Source: Firmicutes bacterium UBA5766
GTDB taxonomy: Bacteria; Bacillota; Desulfotomaculia; Desulfotomaculales; Nap2-2B
Direction: 5' to 3'
Length of the DNA: 64,000 nucleotides
Assembly: GCA_002418775.1 (NCBI GenBank)
Contig: DIEU01000049.1
Span: 48,119-112,118, forward strand
Made by a program: the position numbers and the translations under genes. This document shows positions 42,500-51,268 of this stretch, one piece after another (the stretch's first letter is position 1; the number at the start of each line of letters is the position of its first letter). A model generated the notes under the pieces. It ran no database searches. It was not told the origin of the DNA and saw only the letters and a program-made list of their open reading frames with translations.

Positions 42500-43738
42500 C
42501 TACGCCTTACGGGGAGGACGCATCAGCAATAAAGCAATGACAAAACCAATGACTGCCAGGACCGTAACATACGGGAAAAATACAGATACGTAGCTGCCCG
42601 TGAGGTCTCGCAGCTTGCCGGCCAGCAGATTGCCGACGATAGCGCCGATGCCGTAAGCTGTGAAAACTATTCCATAGTTTGGCCCGTAATACTTGATACC
42701 GAAATAAGCGCCGGTGGCAGCCGGACCGATGGCCAGCCAGCCCCCGAGGCAGAGCCAGAGCAAGGAGAAACAAATTCCATATAAAGATGTGGAGCCAGAC
42801 CCGGAGAACTTGCCGAGCAGGATAGCGGCGATAAAGATAATTACGAAGCTCAAAGCAGCCGTGTTGCGGGCGCTTATTTTATCCACCAGGGCTCCAAATA
42901 TGGGCCGGCCGATGCCGTTGAAGACGGCGAATATAGATACGAACATAGCTGCTGATGTAGCATCCAGGGCAAAGAGTTCCTGACCGACAGGGGCTGCGAC
43001 GCCAATCGCCATTAATCCTGCCAGAGTGCCGATGATGTAGCAGAGCCATACGCCATAAAAACTTCCCGTAGACAGCATCTGACTGGCAGTAAAGTCTGCT
43101 TTTCCGCCGGCTGCCGCGGGCGGGTTCCAACCTGCGGGTTTCCAGCCGGCCGGCGGGAACTTCAAGGGAAGACCGAGGATTACGATGATAATTAGAAAGG
43201 CAATTCCAAATTGGAACATTGTTGCTAACGGACCCACTGACGCAATCATTGAGCGGGCTAAGGGAGCGGTGATTAACGCTGAGAGACCGAATCCTAAAAC
43301 AGTCAGTCCTACAGCCAGACCCCGCTTGTCAGGGAACCACCTTCCCGCCACACCGATGGGACAGTTATAAGCAATTCCTACTCCAATTCCGCCAATAATT
43401 CCGTAATAGATAGCCAGCTGGGTCATGCCGGTAGACTTGCCGCCCAGAATCCAGCCTATTCCTACAATGATACCGCCTAGAATTGTGAACAGTTTTGGAC
43501 CGAATTTGTCCAGGAATGGGCCAGTGATAGGCATAAGAATAGCAAAGAAAGCAAGGAAAAGAATAAACGGCCACGAGCTTTCGGTAGCGCTTGCGCTGAA
43601 AAGCTCCTCCAAAGGCTTCTTGAATACGCTCCAGGAGTAAACAGCGCCCAGGCAAATATTAATAATTAGACCTAGAATTACATAAATCCAACGACCAGCT
43701 TCTGCTTTCATACCAAAAACTTTTACGTCGTCAGCCAA
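42500..43738 (-). CDS. OFA-family MFS transporter (oxalate/formate antiporter-like)
   Basis: A 412-residue protein with 12 predicted membrane segments. OFA features: IYVILGLIINICLGAVYSWS at the N-terminus, then ESSWPFILFLAFF, AYNCPIGVAGRWFPDKRGLA between helices 4 and 5, and a duplicated AGWKPAGWNPP proline-rich loop in the middle. Members carry oxalate/formate or other monocarboxylates, and some are linked to acetate or propionate use. The substrate is open. The TTG at 43738 has AAGGAGG eight bases upstream; the longer open frame upstream is unlikely. It is cotranscribed with the carbonic-anhydrase-like gene, 70 bases before it. Confidence 0.85.
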   Translation of the reverse strand: MADDVKVFGMKAEAGRWIYVILGLIINICLGAVYSWSVFKKPLEELFSASATESSWPFILFLAFFAILMPITGPFLDKFGPKLFTILGGIIVGIGWILGGKSTGMTQLAIYYGIIGGIGVGIAYNCPIGVAGRWFPDKRGLAVGLTVLGFGLSALITAPLARSMIASVGPLATMFQFGIAFLIIIVILGLPLKFPPAGWKPAGWNPPAAAGGKADFTASQMLSTGSFYGVWLCYIIGTLAGLMAIGVAAPVGQELFALDATSAAMFVSIFAVFNGIGRPIFGALVDKISARNTAALSFVIIFIAAILLGKFSGSGSTSLYGICFSLLWLCLGGWLAIGPAATGAYFGIKYYGPNYGIVFTAYGIGAIVGNLLAGKLRDLTGSYVSVFFPYVTVLAVIGFVIALLLMRPPRKA

Positions 43739-43808
43739 TACTTGCGCCTCCTTGTTAATTTGTTTTCTTTTCTTATAAGTAATTAAATAATAGGAGTCCG
43801 TTAAAGCT

Positions 43809-44186
43809 TTATTTAATAGGCTCCACCTCCCAGTTTTCATTTACCCACAAGCCGATTAATTGAACAGGATAATTCCACCCGGAAATGGTTTTTAGAGCCT
43901 GTTTAAATTGCTCGTATTGGGTTTCTTTTGGAACCGGGTTTCCGGCGCAGTCATAGTGCGTAACTATCGCAACCAGCTTGGAGCCGTGAGCCTGAATGGA
44001 TACATTTACTCTTTGTTTTATAGATTCTACTCCGGCCGTGTTTTCTGCAAGCATTTTCACCGGACCTGGTTCCGTAACCGTATCGATAAAGTCAAGGCCA
44101 TATTCTTTTCTTAAGTAATCGTTTACAGGCAGCTGTGTGCGGCCGTCCATACAGTTTATCGCAGTGCCGAAATTTCCCTTAGCCAT
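43809..44186 (-). CDS. Small carbonic-anhydrase-like protein
   Basis: A 125-residue protein containing the zinc-site pattern of beta-class carbonic anhydrases: Cys12-x-Asp14-x-Arg16 (NCMDGRTQ) and His77-x2-Cys80 (THYDCAGNP). It is much shorter than typical beta enzymes (about 200). Activity is unproven; such proteins also occur as uncharacterised homologues. ATG 44186 has GGAGG six bases upstream. It is the first gene of a two-gene unit with the OFA transporter. Confidence 0.7.
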   Translation of the reverse strand: MAKGNFGTAINCMDGRTQLPVNDYLRKEYGLDFIDTVTEPGPVKMLAENTAGVESIKQRVNVSIQAHGSKLVAIVTHYDCAGNPVPKETQYEQFKQALKTISGWNYPVQLIGLWVNENWEVEPIK

Positions 44187-44334
44187 TTCAACCTCCGTAA
44201 TAATCTTATTCCTTGATGACAACTTTTATTAAAAGCGCTGGTTATTTTTCCTTGGAATGCAAAAAATTCAATATTTTTATCTTTATTAAAATTCTATTTA
44301 GGAGGTCTGTACATGTCAAGAAATTTTTTGTAAA

Positions 44335-44376
44335 AAAAGAGGCCTCATTATCAACTGAAATGAGGCCTCTTTTTTA
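44335..44376. terminator. Bidirectional terminator after acsA
   Basis: AAAAGAGGCCTCATT (44335-44349) pairs with AATGAGGCCTCTTTT (44359-44373). T-runs follow on both strands. It ends the acsA transcript on the minus strand. Confidence 0.85.
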
Positions 44377-44384
44377 TTTTAGTC

Positions 44385-46355
44385 TTAGACTCTATCCTTG
44401 ACGAGACCTTCAACAACAGTCGGATCTGCAAGTGTTGAGGTGTCGCCCAGGCTGCTTACGTCGCCGGCGGCGATCTTCACAAGGATACGGCGCATGATTT
44501 TGCCGCTTCTTGTCTTGGGCAGGAAGTCGGCCCACTGGATCTTATCGGGTGTGGCAATCGGACCGATTTCCTTACGGACGTGAGCGGTGAGTTCTTTCTT
44601 AAGCGCATCTGTCTTTTCTACGCCGACTTTTAAGGTTACGAAGGCGTAAATGCCCTGTCCTTTGAGGTCGTGGGGCATTCCAACGACGGCTGCCTCGGCT
44701 ACTTTTTCGTGAGCCACAAGTGCGCTTTCCACTTCAGCAGTGCCGATCCGGTGACCGGAAACGTTGATGACATCGTCAATACGTCCCATCAGCCAGTAAT
44801 ACCCGTCTTCGTCACGGCGTGCGCCGTCACCGGTTGTGTACATGCCGGGGAACTGAATGAAGTAAGTGTTCTTGAATCTTTCGGGATCTCCGAAAACGGT
44901 GCGCATCAGGCCGGGCCAGGGTCTTCTAATGCAGAGCCAGCCGCCCTCGTTTACGCCCACTTCTGATCCGTCTTCCCTTACGATTACCGGGTCGACTCCG
45001 AAGAAAGGCAGCGAGGCGGCGCCGGGCTTAAGCGGAGTGGCGCCCGGGAACGGCTGGATCAGGAAGCCGCCTGTTTCTGTCTGCCACCATGTATCTATAA
45101 TGGGGCATTTTTCTTTTCCGATGATAGTGTAGTACCACATCCAGGCTTCGGGGTTGATGGGCTCGCCCACTGTACCTAGGATTTTGATTGAAGAAAGATC
45201 TCTCTTTAAAGCCCATTCGTCGCCTTCACGCATCAGAGCACGAAGGGCGGTAGGAGCGGTATAGAATTGACTGACCTTAAATTTCTCGCATATCTTCCAG
45301 AACCGGTCGGGGTTCGGGAAAGTAGGAACACCTTCGTACATTATGCTGGCAGTTCCGAGGGCCAGAGGACCGTAGACAATATAGCTGTGTCCTGTGACCC
45401 AGCCGATATCAGCGGTGCACCACCAGGTGTCCTCTTCTTTTATATCAAAAACCCACTTAAGTGTCTGGTAAGTGTACAGGAGGTAACCGGCGCCGGTGTG
45501 CAGAACACCCTTGGGTTTGCCCGTGCTTCCGCTTGTATAAAGGATGAACAGGGGATCTTCCGCATCCATTACTTCGGGTTCGCAAACAGAGGACAGATTA
45601 TCGTCAGCCATCAGGTCGTTAAACCATACATCACGGCCTTCTTTCATGGCTACATCAAGACCGATTCTCTTGACTACAATTGATTTCTCTACAGTTGGGC
45701 ACTGTGCAAGAGCGTCATCGGCAGTGTTCTTGCTGTTGACGACTTTGCCGCTGCGGTAGTAACCGTCTACACAAATGAGTATTTTTGAACCGCAGTCCTG
45801 CACACGGTTCGTTAAAGCATCGGCGCTGAAACCGCCGAAAACCACCGAATGGATTGCCCCGATACGGGCGCAGGCAAGCATGGCAATGGGAAGTTCGGGA
45901 ATCATGGGCAGATAAATAGAAACCCGGTCACCTTTATTGACGCCCAGGTTCTTTAAAACATTGGCAAATTTGCATACTTCGTAATGAAGCTGCTGATATG
46001 TATAAACTTTGCTTTCCCCTTCGGGCTCCCCTTCCCAAATAATCGCCGCCTTGTTTTTACGCCAGGTTGTCAGGTGGCGGTCCAGGCAGTTGTAAGATAC
46101 GTTTATTTTGCCTCCGACAAACCACTCGTGCTTCGCATTGGCGAAGTCTTCCACCATAACCTTATCCCATTTTTTAAACCAGTCAAGCTGTTCTGCCAGT
46201 TCACCCCAGAATGCATCCGGATCCTCGATAGACTTTTTATGCATGGCCTTATATTCTTCCATACTCTTAATATAGGCCTTTTCTGTAACTTCTTTAGCAG
46301 GAGGAAAAACTCTTGTCTCTGCCATCATGGAGGTAATTGCTTTCGCTTCGGCCAT
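44385..46355 (-). CDS. acsA: Acetyl-CoA synthetase (AMP-forming)
   Basis: A 656-residue enzyme that activates acetate (or propionate) with ATP and CoA. It shows the AMP-binding signature LYTSGSTGKPKGVLHT, the acyl-pocket stretch WWCTADIGWVTGHSYIVYGP, DTWWQTETGG and the acetylatable C-terminal lysine in KTRSGKIMRR. Length is normal. It has its own sigma-A promoter at 46485-46513 and a terminator, so it is a single-gene unit. In a syntroph it could work in either direction of acetate or propionate metabolism. Confidence 0.95.
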   Translation of the reverse strand: MAEAKAITSMMAETRVFPPAKEVTEKAYIKSMEEYKAMHKKSIEDPDAFWGELAEQLDWFKKWDKVMVEDFANAKHEWFVGGKINVSYNCLDRHLTTWRKNKAAIIWEGEPEGESKVYTYQQLHYEVCKFANVLKNLGVNKGDRVSIYLPMIPELPIAMLACARIGAIHSVVFGGFSADALTNRVQDCGSKILICVDGYYRSGKVVNSKNTADDALAQCPTVEKSIVVKRIGLDVAMKEGRDVWFNDLMADDNLSSVCEPEVMDAEDPLFILYTSGSTGKPKGVLHTGAGYLLYTYQTLKWVFDIKEEDTWWCTADIGWVTGHSYIVYGPLALGTASIMYEGVPTFPNPDRFWKICEKFKVSQFYTAPTALRALMREGDEWALKRDLSSIKILGTVGEPINPEAWMWYYTIIGKEKCPIIDTWWQTETGGFLIQPFPGATPLKPGAASLPFFGVDPVIVREDGSEVGVNEGGWLCIRRPWPGLMRTVFGDPERFKNTYFIQFPGMYTTGDGARRDEDGYYWLMGRIDDVINVSGHRIGTAEVESALVAHEKVAEAAVVGMPHDLKGQGIYAFVTLKVGVEKTDALKKELTAHVRKEIGPIATPDKIQWADFLPKTRSGKIMRRILVKIAAGDVSSLGDTSTLADPTVVEGLVKDRV

Positions 46356-46484
46356 TATCCTGGACTCCCTTCTCGAAATTTGTTTAAAGTTCTTAAAAGA
46401 ATACCTTCTATCTTATAAAAACCGCCTTTTCAAATCACCCCCAAAAAATAATCAGCTAGATAATTTAAAATTTTACCTTATGAA

Positions 46485-46513
46485 ATTTTATTAAAGCAAT
46501 GGAAGGATGTCAA
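46485..46513 (-). promoter_or_regulatory. Sigma-A promoter of acsA
   Basis: On the minus strand, TTGACA (46513-46508), a 17-base spacer and TAAAAT (46490-46485), about 130 bases before the acsA ATG. The -35 lies in an inverted repeat GTCAAG-N6-CTTGAC (46509-46526), a possible operator. Confidence 0.65.
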
Positions 46514-46554
46514 GGTTTTTCTTGACGTAAATCTTCCTTAAAGATAAATTGGGC

Positions 46555-46583
46555 TTGACATCAAAACGCATGGGAAGTATTAT
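46555..46583 (+). promoter_or_regulatory. Sigma-A promoter, plus strand, toward the Fe-S oxidoreductase
   Basis: TTGACA (46555-46560), 17 bases, TATTAT (46578-46583). It is divergent from the acsA promoter and would transcribe the decayed thioesterase gene and the oxidoreductase at 47115. Confidence 0.65.
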
Positions 46584-46686
46584 TTAACATGAATTAATGT
46601 AGGTTTTAGCCGTCGGGACTGATATTTTAAGGAAGAGCTGCTTTTTTTGCAAGGTTAATGGGCATAGTGCAAGTATTTGCCTGATC

Positions 46687-46947
46687 ATGGTTTTAGAAAA
46701 GAAAGACATTGCCCCTGTTTATGTCAGTGGAAGCATTGAGGTGTTTGCGACGCCGGTCATTATTACTCTTGTGGAAAATGCAGCGTTTTCTTCCGTAGAG
46801 CCTTTTTTAGGAGGTGATCTGACGACTGTCGGGATCTATGTAAATGTTCGGCATCTTTCGGTGACGTTTGTTGTTGTATAGGTTGAGGCTCAGGCTGAAC
46901 CAACCGGAGTAAACGGCAGAAACCGGTTTTTAGGTAACTGCCTGTAA
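46687..46947 (+). pseudogene. Decayed FlK-like acyl-CoA thioesterase
   Basis: The frame reads MVLEKKDIAPVYVSGSIEVF, then ATPVIITLVENAAFSSVEPF and TTVGIYVNVRHLSVT, which follows the hotdog thioesterase family of fluoroacetyl-CoA thioesterase (FlK). A TAG at 46879 interrupts it. The same frame goes on for 21 codons with family-like VEAQAEPTGVNGRN, then ends at TAA 46945. The C-terminal third is missing and the start has no ribosome-binding site. It is a pseudogene, or a non-functional remnant, next to acsA. Confidence 0.7.
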
Positions 46948-47114
46948 TGAGAGTAAAAAGATTGGTTCAGAAACTCATGAACATTACGTGGTTTCCATAG
47001 CAAAAATTTTTAAAAAGCTAACTGATTGTTATTCTGAGTGGTTTAATTTTTAATTTATAGATAGGAGCGGCGCAAAATAATTTTAAATTTTACAGAAAAA
47101 AGGAGGTTTCTGTT

Positions 47115-49166
47115 TTGCAGCAGCCAGAAGCGATTGTAGTTTTTTTTCTACTTGCTGTAGTTTCGGTGGTAGCCTTTCTTTATGCCGCCAGCTGGCGTGT
47201 GGGAGTAGTAACTTTAGGCGAAAAGGAAAACAGGCTGGACAACCCCGGTCAGCGGTTCGGAAATTTCATAATGAACGTTTTTGCACAACGAAAGCTATTA
47301 GCCAAAAAAATCGGAATTGTGCATTTCTTTATTTTCTGGGGTTTTATTTTTATCTGCCTTGGGGAGATACCGCTGTTCTTTGAGGGACTGTTCGGTATAA
47401 AAGTGCCTTTCTTCAGCACAAGTCCTATCTTTATTACGTTTCAGAATGTAATATCGTTGATTGTAGTGATTGTCCTGATTGTAGCGGTATACAGAAGGTG
47501 GGTGCTAAAACCTGATTATCTTTACCGTACTTCGGAAGCAGCCATAATTGTAATCTTAATCTTTGGCGTAGTAATTACTGAATGGTTTTCAACCTCAGCC
47601 AGGCTGGCTCTGGAGCCGAATCCGGCAGCAGCTTTTGCCCCGGCGTACAGCGTTATTGCTTCATGGCTGGCGGGCTACAGCAAAGAAGTGTTAGAAAAGG
47701 TCAGTGTTTTCTTCTGGTGGGCCCATATGCTGATCCTGTTAGGCTTTCTTGTTTACATTCCCAATTCTAAGCATATGCATTTATTGTTTGCTCCGTTTAA
47801 CGCCTTTTTTGCCTCTTTGGAGCCTCGCGGAGCCCAAATCAGGGGAATGAATCTTGAAGATGAAGAAGTAACCGAGTTTGGGGTGGGAAGAATTGAACAG
47901 TTTACCTGGAAACAGCTTTTAGACAGCCTTTCCTGCGGTGAGTGCGGGCGTTGTATGGATAACTGTCCTGCTAATCTTTCCAAAAAACCTCTGAATCCAA
48001 AGCAACTGCTCAGCCGGCAGTTAAAAGAACACATGCTTGAAAAAGGCACTTTAATGTTAAAGAAGGGGTTATTCAACACGGGTGAGGAGGCGGCGGATCA
48101 GGTTGAAAAAGTTATCGCTGCGGATAAGCAGGCAGCTGAAATATTAGAGAAATCCTTAATCGGAGACGTGGTTACCGAGGATGAGATTTGGGCCTGCACG
48201 ACCTGCTACTCCTGTCAGGAACAATGCCCGGTTTCCAATGAGCATGTTGCTAAGATAGTCGATATGCGCAGGTACCTTGTTATGATGGAAAGCAGCATTG
48301 CGCCCGAACTGCAGTTGGCCTTCAGGAATGTTGAGAAAAATTCCAATCCATGGGGGGTTGGCTGGGCAAACCGCGGCGAGTGGGCAAAGGATCTTGATGT
48401 TAAATTAATGAGTGACGACAGCAATGTGGAATACCTGTACTGGGTAGGCTGCGCCGGTTCTTTTGATGACCGGGCTAAAAAAGTCGCTACAGCAGTTGTA
48501 GAAATTCTCAAAGCTGCTGGAATCAACTTTGCCATACTGGGCACCGAGGAAAAGTGCTGCGGAGATTTTATCCGGAGAGCGGGCAACGAGTACCTGTACC
48601 AGTCCCTGGTTGCGGAAAATGTGGAAACTTTAAATGGATACGGTGTAAAGAAAATTGTCACGGCATGTCCCCATTGCTTAAATACTCTTAAGAACGAGTA
48701 CCCGGCCTTTGGCGGAAACTTTGAAGTTGTTCACCATACGCAATTAATTAACCAGTTAGTCCGGGAAGGCAAGCTGTCGCTTAACAAGAGCGGCGGCGGG
48801 GAAAGCCAGAGGGTAGTTTACCATGACTCTTGTTATCTTGGCCGCTACCAGCAGGAATATGTGGCGCCCCGGGCAGTCCTGCAAATGGTTCCCGGCGTGC
48901 AGTTGGTTGAGATGGATAGAAACCGTTCAGCCAGTTTCTGTTGCGGCGCAGGCGGCGGGCGGATGTGGATGGAGGAGCATCTTGGCGAGAGGATTAACAA
49001 CATGAGGGCTGAGCAGGCCCTGTCCAAGAACCCGCAGTTAATCAGCGCCAACTGTCCGTTCTGTATCACAATGCTGGAGGATGGAGTGAAGGAGAAGGGC
49101 GATCCGGATGCTGATCCCATAAAGGTTATGGATCCGGCTGAGCTGATTGCTAAACTGCTCCACTAA
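47115..49166 (+). CDS. Membrane Fe-S oxidoreductase (NarI-like/HdrD-like; ETF:quinone oxidoreductase candidate)
   Basis: A 683-residue protein. The N-terminal part (to about residue 230) has six membrane segments like the NarI/DUF224 cytochrome b module, with several His. Then come two [4Fe-4S] ferredoxin motifs (Cys274/277/280/284 in CGECGRCMDNCP and CTTCYSCQEQCP) and two CCG domains (EKCCGDFIRRAGN and FCCGAGGGRMW). This layout is found in syntrophs and sulfate reducers beside ETF genes, where it passes electrons between reduced ETF and menaquinone. No ETF gene is in this window. Start is TTG at 47115 behind AGGAGG. Confidence 0.85.
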   Translation: MQQPEAIVVFFLLAVVSVVAFLYAASWRVGVVTLGEKENRLDNPGQRFGNFIMNVFAQRKLLAKKIGIVHFFIFWGFIFICLGEIPLFFEGLFGIKVPFFSTSPIFITFQNVISLIVVIVLIVAVYRRWVLKPDYLYRTSEAAIIVILIFGVVITEWFSTSARLALEPNPAAAFAPAYSVIASWLAGYSKEVLEKVSVFFWWAHMLILLGFLVYIPNSKHMHLLFAPFNAFFASLEPRGAQIRGMNLEDEEVTEFGVGRIEQFTWKQLLDSLSCGECGRCMDNCPANLSKKPLNPKQLLSRQLKEHMLEKGTLMLKKGLFNTGEEAADQVEKVIAADKQAAEILEKSLIGDVVTEDEIWACTTCYSCQEQCPVSNEHVAKIVDMRRYLVMMESSIAPELQLAFRNVEKNSNPWGVGWANRGEWAKDLDVKLMSDDSNVEYLYWVGCAGSFDDRAKKVATAVVEILKAAGINFAILGTEEKCCGDFIRRAGNEYLYQSLVAENVETLNGYGVKKIVTACPHCLNTLKNEYPAFGGNFEVVHHTQLINQLVREGKLSLNKSGGGESQRVVYHDSCYLGRYQQEYVAPRAVLQMVPGVQLVEMDRNRSASFCCGAGGGRMWMEEHLGERINNMRAEQALSKNPQLISANCPFCITMLEDGVKEKGDPDADPIKVMDPAELIAKLLH

Positions 49167-49202
49167 GAAACAGTTAAAATCAACAACAACAAATATAAGA
49201 AA

Positions 49203-49234
49203 AAAATGCCAGTCAAAGTACTGGCATTTTTTTT
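49203..49234 (+). terminator. Terminator after the Fe-S oxidoreductase gene
   Basis: AAAATGCCAGT (49203-49213) pairs with ACTGGCATTTT (49220-49230) around a six-base loop, followed by a T-run to 49234. It is a standard intrinsic terminator. Confidence 0.9.
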
Positions 49235-49235
49235 A

Positions 49236-49277
49236 TGGGAACTACTCTAAAAATACTTTACATTAAGGGAGGTCAAC
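49236..49277 (+). repeat. Partial copy of the dispersed repeat, abutting the inverted-repeat element
   Basis: GGGAACTACTCTAAAAATAC, TTTACATTAAGGGAGGTCAAC matches the first part of the fuller copy at 49414-49453 (GAACTATCCTGAAAATT, TTTACATCAGGGAGGTCAAC). It stops exactly where the left arm of the 508-base element begins. Confidence 0.55.
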
Positions 49278-49785
49278 AGGGGTCAGGCTTGACTTATTTT
49301 GATAATTGACTTATTAAGGAGGCTACTTAACTACATCATTTTTTCTACTCTATCTTGGAACTATTCTCTAAAAGCTCAGTTTTCATGATTCGTGGCGCCG
49401 CTGGCGGCATGTTGAACTATCCTGAAAATTAATTTACATCAGGGAGGTCAACTGCCTACATGCTCTGTTCTTCTCTTATACTTGTACGAACTCATTCACC
49501 CTCGGCTTCGGTTAAACTCGGCGATAAGCGCCTCAAACAGTAACCTCGCTTATCCTCAGGTTCACTCGTTCTTTGAAATAAGGCTTAAAATCGCACTTAA
49601 GGCATTGCCCTCCCTTGTATGATGCCATTTTCATCTTTTGATGGCGCCGCTTGAAGCAGCATGGGTGTCTACTCTGAAAATAATCATTTTATGTAAAATA
49701 GCTTCAGCGAATAACAGAAAAATAGATTGAGTTAAGTAGCTTCTCTAATAAGTCAATTTTAATAATAAGTCAAGCCTGACCCCTT
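49278..49785. mobile_element. MITE-like non-coding element with about 55-base terminal inverted repeats
   Basis: The left arm (49278-49332) and the right arm (49731-49785, inverted) agree at about 49 of 55 positions. Both start AGGGGTCAGGCTTGACTTATT and end GCTACTTAACT. The 400-base interior has no gene. It contains two related blocks around TGGCGCCGC (49393 and 49642) and a copy of the dispersed repeat (49416-49485). The right end provides the last codons and stop of the ABC ATPase gene. It looks like a non-autonomous transposable element. Confidence 0.7.
49416..49485 (+). repeat. Dispersed intergenic repeat, copy inside the inverted-repeat element
   Basis: It carries CTATCCTGAAAATTAATTTA, then CATCAGGGAGGTCAACTGCC and TACATGCTCTGTTCTTCTCT. 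It is similar over its length to 2263-2336. A further related fragment is near 49665 (CTACTCTGAAAATAATCATT). Confidence 0.6.
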
Positions 49786-50525
49786 TTGCTTTTGCTAGCC
49801 CTACCTTCAAGCAGTGTTAGAATATGGTTGTAGTATGCAGGAAAAGGCTCTACTGCAATATCCCTTTCTCCGAGTGGAATATTGATTTCCAAAGTGTCAA
49901 GTGTTGTTGTAGGTTTTGCGGAAAGAACCAGTATAAAATGGCCCAGCAGCAGCGCATCCAGTATATCATGAGTGACAAAGACAATAGTACGCGGATGTTC
50001 CCCCCACATCCCGGCAACCTGCTGGACTAATTCCATCCGCAAGAGGACGTCAAGGGATTTAAAAGGTTCATCCAAAAGAAGCAGATCATGCGGAAACGCA
50101 AAGGCGCGGCAGATGGCGAGCCTTTGCTTCATACCACCGCTTAAGTGCTTGGGATAGCTGTTTCTATATTCATACAGGCTCATATTTTTCAGGTACAGAT
50201 CAATAAGTTCCTGTTGTTGGGGTATGGTTAGATCCTGCAACACAAAAGAAATATTTTCAGAGACGGTTTTCCAGGGCAAAAGACGCGGTTCCTGGAATAC
50301 ACAGCTTATTCGCAGATTAGCAGTTCCGGAAATACTGCCCCTGTCCGGCTGCTCCAGGCCGGTTAAAAGGTTAAGGATGGTTGTTTTGCCGCAGCCCGAG
50401 GGTCCTATCAGACAGATGATTTTTCCTGCCGGAACGGAAAAAGAAAAGTCGTCAAGCACCCGGGTCTGTCCGAATGATTTATAAACATGGTTAAAACTAA
50501 TATATTCTAAAGGGATCACATCCAT
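49770..50525 (-). CDS. ABC transporter ATP-binding protein (SsuB/TauB/NitT type)
   Basis: A 251-residue ATPase with Walker A GPSGCGKTT, signature LSGGMKQRLAICRAFAF, Walker B LLLLDEPFKSLD and H-loop VFVTHDILDAL. It energises uptake for the permease and binding protein upstream. The final codons (KRGQA and stop) are encoded by the right arm of the inverted-repeat element, so the original C-terminus was probably replaced or shortened. The ATG at 50525 overlaps the permease gene by ten bases. Confidence 0.9.
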   Translation of the reverse strand: MDVIPLEYISFNHVYKSFGQTRVLDDFSFSVPAGKIICLIGPSGCGKTTILNLLTGLEQPDRGSISGTANLRISCVFQEPRLLPWKTVSENISFVLQDLTIPQQQELIDLYLKNMSLYEYRNSYPKHLSGGMKQRLAICRAFAFPHDLLLLDEPFKSLDVLLRMELVQQVAGMWGEHPRTIVFVTHDILDALLLGHFILVLSAKPTTTLDTLEINIPLGERDIAVEPFPAYYNHILTLLEGRASKSKRGQA

Positions 50526-51268
50526 TGATTCAATTTTTGCCGTGCCAGATAAGAAAGCAGCCGATCAGTCAGAAGCCCGAGGATAATTAAAAAAAATGTC
50601 CAGGCAAACAAGGTGGCTGTTTCAAGATTTGTTCTTGCAACAGCCATACCTGCGCCTACTCCCTGATTAACGCTGAGCAGTTCCGCCATAGCCACCGCCT
50701 TCCAGGTTGTGCCAAGGGCTGCCGCAAGGCCGGCAAAAAGGTAAGGGCTCACTTGAGGGAAGTAGACTTCCCTGATTATCCGTATTTTATCGACACGAAA
50801 AACGTCGGCCATTTGCAGCAACTGCAGGTCAACATTTTTAATACCCTGGATTGTGTTAGTGATAATCAGGGGCAGGGTAGTTACAAATACTATGAATAAT
50901 GGAACCTTCGTAAAGCCAATCCAGATCATGGCCAGAAGAAGCCAGGAAATCAACGGGGTTACCTGCAGAACAACAACCAGGGGCTGAAAAAGGCTGGCCG
51001 CGGTCCGGTTGAGGCCTATCAAAAAGCCCAGTGATGTTCCCGCCAGGACGGCCAGTCCGAAGCCTGCAAAGCCGCGGACTATGGTTTGGCGGCCATGTTC
51101 CCAGAGAAGCCCGCTGACCGCCAGCGTGAGAAAGGAACGCCACGTTTCAATAGGGGAAGGGACTATTACCGGGTTGTAAAAACCGGAAATAAATTGCCAT
51201 ACTGCCAGGAAGAATACCAGGCCAAGAATAGGCGCAACATACTTAGTTTTTAAGGAAGAATTTTTCAT
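50516..51268 (-). CDS. ABC transporter permease (SsuC/TauC/NitT type)
   Basis: A 250-residue membrane protein with about six segments and the binding-protein-dependent permease loop GLAAALGTTWKAVAMAELLS, equivalent to the EAA motif. The frame is open further upstream through the binding-protein gene, but ATG 51268 begins a normal N-terminus with the first membrane segment. It overlaps the substrate-binding gene by 26 bases. Confidence 0.9.
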   Translation of the reverse strand: MKNSSLKTKYVAPILGLVFFLAVWQFISGFYNPVIVPSPIETWRSFLTLAVSGLLWEHGRQTIVRGFAGFGLAVLAGTSLGFLIGLNRTAASLFQPLVVVLQVTPLISWLLLAMIWIGFTKVPLFIVFVTTLPLIITNTIQGIKNVDLQLLQMADVFRVDKIRIIREVYFPQVSPYLFAGLAAALGTTWKAVAMAELLSVNQGVGAGMAVARTNLETATLFAWTFFLIILGLLTDRLLSYLARQKLNQWM

